From: Coxiellaceae bacterium
Lineage (GTDB): Bacteria > Pseudomonadota > Gammaproteobacteria > UBA9339
Assembly (NCBI GenBank): GCA_003142435.1
Contig: PLMI01000045.1
Coordinates: 1,446-8,420, forward strand
Direction of reading: 5' to 3'
Length of the DNA: 6,975 nt
Of this stretch, positions 1-5,800 are shown one piece after another (position 1 is the stretch's first letter; every line of letters begins with the position of its first letter). The notes under the pieces were generated by a model that did no database searches, was not told the origin of the DNA, and was given only the letters and a program-made list of their open reading frames with translations. Both the position numbers and the translations under genes were made by a program.

Positions 1-2717
1 AACAATGGTACTATATCTCGCATTTCTGGAGCGGCTGCCTCTAGTGCTTGATCGATTTGTGTCGCTGTGGGGCGATGTTCACGTATGTCCCATGCCTGTC
101 GGATAATGTTAGTAAAGAAAGCAAATCGAGCATTTAAATCACCAGATATATTTGGTCTTCCTTCCGGTTTTTGAATGTAATCAAAGAACATCATTTGCGC
201 GCCTGGGCCACTAACCCCCTGATTCCTTTCCAGGTTATTGAAATATTCATCGTAAGGAACTTCACAAGTGAGCAAAGACCACAATATCAATGCTAAAGAG
301 TAAATATCTGAACATTGGTCAGCCGCTATGCGTTTTTTCTCTACTAATTCCGGAGCAAGGTAAATAGGAGTGCCCATAACTGCGGTTGTAAGATTTTGTT
401 GCACAGTTTCTTCTGGAACAAATCTGGAAGTACCAAAGTCACTAATTTTTGCGTGAGGATCGTCTTTACTGCCATCTAATAAAACATTAGCTGTTTTTAA
501 ATCTCTGTGCACAATATTCATCGTTTGATGCAAGTAAGCAATACCGCGTACTATTTCTAATGCCAGGCGTAAGTGGAGCTGCCAATTGATCTCCTGCTTC
601 GTATTTTTAATGTCTTTTAGCCAATTGTCTAAAGTTCCATCACTCATAAATCCCATCACAATACAAATATCAATGTGGTCTGAAGCAATAAAATAGCCTA
701 CAAAAGGTACTATATAGGGTTTGTTTTTGCATTTCGATAAAATTTCAATCTCTCTTTCAATGCTTTTCGCACAGTCAAGGTCAGGCGTTAGATTAATAGA
801 CTTCACAGCGACAGAGACATCCTCTGCGCCTGGCTTGGGTGTATAAGTGCCTTTCGTTACTACGCCGAAACTACCCCTTCCCAATAATTTTTCTGTTGTT
901 ATTGAGGCAGCTTCGATGATATGTTTTTTGTTACTTTCAGTGTTTATAATTGAGATAACGCGGGTTGTCATGCTGTCCATTTGGATTGCCGGTTTCAAAG
1001 TAAGTCTATCCGCGGCTTCCTTTCTTTTGGTGACAACGACAGTGCCGATTATAACTCCACCGGCGATGGCTAAACCAACTACGATACCTCCGCTTACAAT
1101 GCCTACTATTGCTCCTGGTGAAAGGCCGGTGGTATGAGGAATATTATCCTGCGAGCTGCTGCCGTAAGAGTTCGAAGAAGTGTATTGTGGGCCGTAGCCG
1201 GTTTCAAAAAGCTGGAAATATAATCCTGAATAGCGTGGCGGATTTGTTGTCAAATTTTGGTAGCTATCGAGCCAATACAAAAGAAGTTTTTGGTTTTTCG
1301 TAAGGAGAGAGCTGGCGGAACCTTGAACCTCCCTTGCATCTACAGTTAATGGATAGGGACTTCCAATTTTAGATCCAAATTCATTGTATCTTTGTACATT
1401 TGGCGTGGAAGTATAAATGATAAATTTATCATCATTGAAAGCATGGACATGGCTACAAAAATAATTCTGCCAAGGAACATCAATCCTATCAATGCTGATT
1501 TTTCCTAATCCTGTTTCACTGGCTATTGTTCCGTAAATTGATCCAGAGCAGCCAACACACATATCAGTACCAATGACTATGAATCCACTATCAGATGTGT
1601 GTAATGGTTTCATGTCACTAAAAACCCCATAACATAGTTCTGTTTGTAATGGTATGCCACCTGCAAGTGTTCCATTGGAGTTGAGTACAACACAGGCTGT
1701 TGTGCATGCGCCATTGTAATCGATTGAATGATAAAAACATGTACCGAAAGTGTTGGAGGGACCGTTCTCTAGAAGCATCATCTGCGCAGTTGGCCAATAT
1801 CTGGTACTCGGGGAAGGAGAGAACAAAGTGGTATTTGGGTTACGTGCGTGATGCTGGGAGTTAAAACTTTGAAAAACGAAGTTGTAGTCATAGAAAGTAG
1901 CCATGCCGTAACCGCCATCATCCATGAAAGCAAAATAAGGAGGTGGTAAGCATGTTCCCTGTGTAGCGATGAAATCTATTACGTTACTTATTGGCGTAAT
2001 AGAAGTACCTGCTGCATTTACTTCAAATTCTTGATATGTAGCTGTCGTGTAATTTGTTTGTGGCCATGCAATCATAATGCGATCGGACCCCTTTGTCGCG
2101 GCCTTTAGGTTGAGAAAGTCAGAATATGTACTTGAAATGAGTATAGGGGAGGCAGTTAATGGATTACCCGAAGAGTCAATTGTTCTGGCATATATCCCGT
2201 TGGAAGTTTTCATTAAGAACATGATATTTCCTGATGGTAATGAAACTGCCTGCTGTTTTGTCACCGGGATATATTTTTCAGAAAGAAGAATTGCATTGCT
2301 AATAGGTTGATATAAATTCGATTCTGAAGAAGAAACAGCGATACTGCTGCTTGAGCCTGCTGTTTTAATTACTGCTCCTGGTGAATTCATCGTCGTTACA
2401 GAAGGAAGAAAAAAAGGGGCTGTGTTAGCAAATGCTACATCATTGTCGGCAGTTAAAACTACATCAGTGCTTTTTGATCCTTTGATAAGACCAGCACCTG
2501 CAAGAAGGCCGGTAATTGTCGACATCACTGCGGGCCCAAAATAAACGCATCCTACAGTAAAAGTGATAAGACCGGCAGTAGTTCCTAAAATTAATTTCCA
2601 ATTATATCCTCTTGCTTTCGATTCTTCTGTTGGCGAGGGTTGTTCAGGATCAGGAATTGGTGTTCTACGATTAGTAGATGAAAAAAACGGTAAACGCGAT
2701 TGTAGTATAGACAACAT
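1..2717 (-). CDS. Transmembrane receptor-like Ser/Thr kinase with beta-propeller-like ectodomain (gene B, 3' end cut)
   Basis: A reading frame of 905 codons runs unbroken from ATG at 2717 to the left edge with no stop. The start is fixed by TAAGGAG six bases upstream. Seen: a basic, Pro-rich N-terminus (1-40); a hydrophobic segment at about 42-60 followed by a weaker one (61-78), which looks like a signal anchor; an ectodomain (about 85-530) with roughly seven repeats pairing a hydrophobic strand with motifs such as GIYARTIDSSGNP; a membrane helix (537-562) followed by KRK; and a kinase (about 607-892). The kinase has Gly-loop GRGSFG 613-618, Lys639, alphaC Glu656, HRD 737-739, Asn744, DFG 760-762 and APE 788-790, so all catalytic residues are present. 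HRDLK points to Ser/Thr specificity. Inference: a surface sensor signalling through cytosolic phosphorylation. The tail is probably only about 10-25 residues short, judged from gene A. Ligand and substrates are unknown. A host-directed effector is the alternative. Confidence 0.9.
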   Translation of the reverse strand, partial: MLSILQSRLPFFSSTNRRTPIPDPEQPSPTEESKARGYNWKLILGTTAGLITFTVGCVYFGPAVMSTITGLLAGAGLIKGSKSTDVVLTADNDVAFANTAPFFLPSVTTMNSPGAVIKTAGSSSSIAVSSSESNLYQPISNAILLSEKYIPVTKQQAVSLPSGNIMFLMKTSNGIYARTIDSSGNPLTASPILISSTYSDFLNLKAATKGSDRIMIAWPQTNYTTATYQEFEVNAAGTSITPISNVIDFIATQGTCLPPPYFAFMDDGGYGMATFYDYNFVFQSFNSQHHARNPNTTLFSPSPSTRYWPTAQMMLLENGPSNTFGTCFYHSIDYNGACTTACVVLNSNGTLAGGIPLQTELCYGVFSDMKPLHTSDSGFIVIGTDMCVGCSGSIYGTIASETGLGKISIDRIDVPWQNYFCSHVHAFNDDKFIIYTSTPNVQRYNEFGSKIGSPYPLTVDAREVQGSASSLLTKNQKLLLYWLDSYQNLTTNPPRYSGLYFQLFETGYGPQYTSSNSYGSSSQDNIPHTTGLSPGAIVGIVSGGIVVGLAIAGGVIIGTVVVTKRKEAADRLTLKPAIQMDSMTTRVISIINTESNKKHIIEAASITTEKLLGRGSFGVVTKGTYTPKPGAEDVSVAVKSINLTPDLDCAKSIEREIEILSKCKNKPYIVPFVGYFIASDHIDICIVMGFMSDGTLDNWLKDIKNTKQEINWQLHLRLALEIVRGIAYLHQTMNIVHRDLKTANVLLDGSKDDPHAKISDFGTSRFVPEETVQQNLTTAVMGTPIYLAPELVEKKRIAADQCSDIYSLALILWSLLTCEVPYDEYFNNLERNQGVSGPGAQMMFFDYIQKPEGRPNISGDLNARFAFFTNIIRQAWDIREHRPTATQIDQALEAAAPEMRDIVPL
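42..899 (-). other. Kinase domain of gene B
   Basis: Residues about 607-892, homologous to the gene A kinase across its whole length. It shares FG-V---TYTP, HAKISDFGTSR, YLAPEL, SDIY-LALILW-LLT and AEGRP/PEGRP-type landmarks. All catalytic residues are present. The activation segment is slightly longer (VPEETVQQNLTTAVMGTP). HRDLKTANVLLD replaces HRDLKPSNILLT, which is a eukaryote-like variant. Confidence 0.92.
1034..1109 (-). other. Membrane helix of gene B
   Basis: Residues 537-562 form an uncharged Gly/Ile/Val helix followed by TKRK. It contains G539/G543, G544/G548 and G554/G558 spacings. Together with the N-terminal signal anchor this gives a cytosolic N-terminus, an exported ectodomain and a cytosolic kinase, provided the weaker hydrophobic segment at 61-78 does not also cross the membrane. 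Confidence 0.85.
1128..2465 (-). other. Gene B ectodomain, about seven propeller-like blades
   Basis: Residues about 85-530. From about residue 147 the sequence repeats a loose pattern: a small-residue stretch, a hydrophobic strand, a turn, then GIYAR-, YQEFEV-, YGTIAS- or GLYFQLF-type strands followed by a Gly/Asn turn. I count about seven repeats of 42-65 residues, which suits one seven-bladed beta-propeller. It resembles the 'GIYGQRFDAxGNP' repeats of large bacterial surface proteins. Cys occur in close pairs (GACTTAC, DMCVGC). It shows no clear sequence similarity to the gene A ectodomain. The fold is inference. Confidence 0.5.
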
Positions 2718-2723
2718 ACTTTT

Positions 2724-2730
2724 CTCCTTA
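2724..2730 (-). promoter_or_regulatory. Shine-Dalgarno sequence of gene B
   Basis: Read on the minus strand, TAAGGAG is followed by the six bases AAAAGT and then ATG at 2717. It is a near-perfect complement to the 16S rRNA 3' end at good spacing. It fixes the start of gene B and is the best direct evidence that the window is bacterial. The ATG at 6946 in gene A has nothing comparable. Confidence 0.9.
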
Positions 2731-2742
2731 AGTTCCTTTATG

Positions 2743-2754
2743 TTGATATATCAA
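2743..2754. promoter_or_regulatory. 12-base perfect palindrome, possible operator
   Basis: TTGATATATCAA is a perfect inverted repeat centred 31-32 bases upstream of the gene B start codon and 13 bases upstream of its Shine-Dalgarno sequence. The position suits a dimeric regulator binding over a promoter. However, 12-base A+T-rich palindromes arise easily by chance, and no second copy was noticed in the window. Confidence 0.25.
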
Positions 2755-2809
2755 TTCTATTAATAAATCAAAACTCATTGTTTTTGTAGTTAAAGCAAAT
2801 GTCTCGTTT

Positions 2810-5800
2810 TTATGAAGTCTGACTTAGTGATTGTACATATAGATCTTCTGCTTGCACTACTTCCTGCATTTGTGGAGCAGTCTCTAGATCATTTTTCATT
2901 TTTTCAGCTGTAGGACGGCGTGTAGGATCTGTATCCCATGCATTTTTAATTATTTCGGTCATGAAACCAAATCTGGAAGCTAAGCTAGATGATATCTTAG
3001 GCCTTCCTTCTGCCGTTTGGATGTAACTGCAGAATGCTGCTTTTGTGGCCCAGTAATCAGCTCCTTGTCTCTTTTGTTTTTCATAAAAATCATCATAAGG
3101 CCGATCACCAGTTAACAAAGCCCAGAGTATCAATGCTAGAGCATAGATGTCTGAGCGTTTATCCGCTGGTTGTTTTGGTTCTTCAAGATCCGGTTTAAGT
3201 AGTTCAGGAGCTAAGTAATCATGAGTGCCCACCGGCTCTTTTGTCAAAGTTCCATCGCTTTCAACAGACCTTGAGGTACCAAAATCGCTGATTTTTGCAT
3301 GCGGATCTTCTTTGCTGGTTAATAAAATATTAGAAGGTTTTAAGTCTCTATGGATAACATTCATTACTTCGTGTAAGTAATGAATACCACGTATTATTTC
3401 TAATGCCATACGTAAGATCAATTGCCCATTGGTTTTTTTACCTTCTTCTTTATTTTCTTTCAACCAACCATCTAAAGGTCCTCCATCCATAAATGGCATT
3501 ATTATCCAAACCTTAGGATAAGCATCACATTTTCTTTTAAATTCTTGAGAACCGAAAGAAGGTAGTATATACGGGCTGTTGCATGATGTTGAAATATGAA
3601 TTTCTCTCTGGCTGCTTGTCAAATCAATATCATCTGAGATTTTGTAAAGACACTTTACAGCAACAAAAGCAACGGGACCATCTTGCGGGGTATAAGTGCA
3701 TTTCCATACTTTACCAAAACTGCCTTCTCCTACTACTTGATGCCAATGTGATAGATCGGATATGTCAAACTTTTTATCTACTGAATTATCACTGCTCTTT
3801 GTTTTTGTAACAGCGGCACTCGAAGGAACTACTGCCACGCTGCTCATTTCGATTTCAGGTCTCAAGAAAAGTCTTTCTCTAGCGCCATTTCTTTTGTGTG
3901 CAATAATTGCGCAGACAATAACACCGCCGACGACGATGACGAGAACAGCTCCAGCGCCGCCTGCTATACCTATTATCATTGGTAGTGGGCTTGCACCATG
4001 AGTAGCGCTATGGGAATCAACGCTCTGCGAACTTGAACGAGTGCTCTCTTGAGAAATAGAGCTCTCGGGGTTGCTGTTATGAGAACTTGAGTGAGTACTT
4101 TCTGGAGGAGTAGAACTTTGAGAGCTATCAGTGACGGGTAGGGAGCTTGAGTGAGAATTACTCTGCGAAATAGGGCGCTGAGAGCTATCAATGTGAGAGC
4201 TTGAATGAGCACTGTCCTGAGAAATAGAACTTTTCGAACTACCACTCTGAGAGTTTGAATGAGAATTACTCTGAGAGGTAGAGTCCTCGGAGGCACTACT
4301 GCCATGGGGGTTTGAATGAGAATCACTCTGCGAAATAGAGTGCTGAGAGCTATCAATGTGAGAGCTTGAATGAGCACTATCTTGAGAAATAGAACTTTGC
4401 AAACTATCACTCCGTGAGTTTGAATGAGAGTCACTACTGGAATGAGAGGCAGAGCTCTGAGAAGTACTCCTGCTGTGAGAATCTGAATGAGAACTACTTC
4501 GCGAAATAGAACTCAGAGAAGAGCTATCGCTATCACTTTTTTCACTACTAGATTCAATTACTGGACATTTAGTTACGTCAGGAATATAACATTTAGATAC
4601 TGTAGCGTTTTCATCAGGGGCATCGCATACAACAGGGTTATCGCCGTTGAAAGTACCAGCGTTAGCATTAACATTAAGCCCGCCAGTTGCAAATATGGAC
4701 CTTTCTGCATTTGGATTGGATCCTATCGCATATGTTGTTGGTTTACCGCTTTCGTAGGTAAGACCCAAATCTTTTAATTTGAGCGTTCTTACTTCAGTAG
4801 CAGATACCGGCAACATAATCTCATTAGTCTTTGAATTAATGGCTATTAAACGAGAACCTTCATAAAGACCGGTAATTTTAGTAATGTTAAAACCTGCTGG
4901 AGGATTGTCTAATGAGACTGTGTTGTTGGCGAGAGTTAAGCCAGTTTGTGTACCTGGTTGAACAATATAAGCATAACCTCCACAGTTAAAACCTATGGCG
5001 ATATCTGAAGGAATACGTTGGTTATTTACCAAACCACCAGCCATAGATGGATTAGGGCATCCAGGAATAATTAGGCGAACGCTTTTTTGACCATCTAAAA
5101 GACCTGCGGGAAAAGGCTGATAGTGTGCTTTAACAGCACCATCAGAGGTAGCACCTGTACCAGCTACCCAGCTATCCCAGATTCCGCGAAGAGATACATC
5201 TATCGATGGAACTGCAGTTATAGAAGTAATATTTTCGCCCGGTAGGTGTGGAATTTGATAACCACCAGCGCTTGCATCGGTAGTATTTCGTCCTAATAAA
5301 GTATTAGCGTAAAAAACTGAAATGCAGCCAGTGTTATTGCCACTCACATGTAGTGTAGAAAAAACACAATCAGCATTAGGCGCAACAAGAAAAAGATTAT
5401 TATTAAGAATAGCTATACCATTACCATCTACACCACCACCAAGTTTTGAATTCGTTCTATTTAAGTCTGTAATCAATCTACAAAAAGGTAGTGCACATTT
5501 TGATACATCATAGCCCTCGCTTGGTATTTGATCTGGGTAAAGAACGACAACTTGTTGCACGGAAGGATAACCCATTGCGAGTTGTGGTTTTTGCGATGGA
5601 TCTACAGCAGGAGTACTAAGTGATCCTGCAGCCATAGAAGCTGGAGGTTGTTTTTGTATTCCATCAACAAGCTTAACTGTAGTTGAATTTGAGTTTAACG
5701 GAATAGTTCCAGTATCTTGAGAAGATGGCCATATTATCCCAACACCTTTAGTAGTAGCAACGGCAATAGGATCAGGAACGGTAGAATTTGTTTGATTAGT

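Larger units (their letters stand above)
2718..2809 (-). other. 92-base intergenic spacer between genes A and B
   Basis: This is the only non-coding stretch in the window and it is strongly A+T-rich. It contains the ribosome binding site of gene B and the palindrome at 2743-2754. I see no GC-rich hairpin with a T-run that would end gene A transcription, so read-through from gene A into gene B is possible. Weak -35/-10-like matches (TTTGAT, then TATATC about 16 bases later on the minus strand) could give gene B its own promoter. In such A+T-rich DNA these matches are not convincing. Confidence 0.6.
3989..4555 (-). repeat. Ser-rich low-complexity stalk of gene A
   Basis: These are residues about 798-986, dominated by Ser with His, Asp, Gln and Asn in patterns such as SDSHS, SQSSIS and SSSH. 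It contains 55-residue (165-base) repeats. Motifs like SSISQDSAHSSSHIDSSQ occur twice and a decayed third version (SSISQESTRSSSQ) lies nearer the membrane. Inference: an extended, flexible spacer that lifts the ectodomain off the membrane, as in Ser-rich adhesin stalks. It is possibly O-glycosylated or phosphorylated. Gene B has only a short SSNSYGSSSQ stretch in the equivalent place. Confidence 0.85.

Noticed and set aside
847..2763. Plus-strand open frames of 64-96 codons opposite gene B and the spacer (847-1137, 1109-1303, 2077-2310, 2563-2763)
   Set aside because: They lie antisense to the continuous 905-codon kinase frame, show no recognisable domain, and are explained as shadows of it.
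2763..2785. Possible terminator hairpin after gene A (CAAAAAC with GTTTTG on the minus strand)
   Set aside because: The stem is short, A/T-rich and bulged, and it lacks a following T-run, so it is not a credible intrinsic terminator.
2718..2810. Gene A and gene B as one gene split by a frameshift
   Set aside because: Gene A ends after a full kinase domain with its own tail, and gene B begins with a strong ribosome binding site and an N-terminal anchor. They are two complete paralogs, not a broken gene.
3976..4434. Minus-strand 152-codon frame within the stalk
   Set aside because: It is an alternative frame of the Ser-rich repeats. Its apparent Leu/Val/Arg repeats are produced by the same 165-base DNA repeat, and no ribosome binding site was noticed.
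4000..4520. CRISPR-like or minisatellite array
   Set aside because: The repetition is imperfect, has a 3-base codon structure, and encodes a continuous Ser-rich protein segment. There are no unique spacers between constant repeats.
3583..5513. Plus-strand open frames opposite gene A (3583-3810, 3762-4001, 4487-4777, 5322-5513)
   Set aside because: They are antisense to a frame with clear kinase, membrane and repeat content. Hydrophobic-looking stretches are reverse-frame readings of the membrane helix and stalk.
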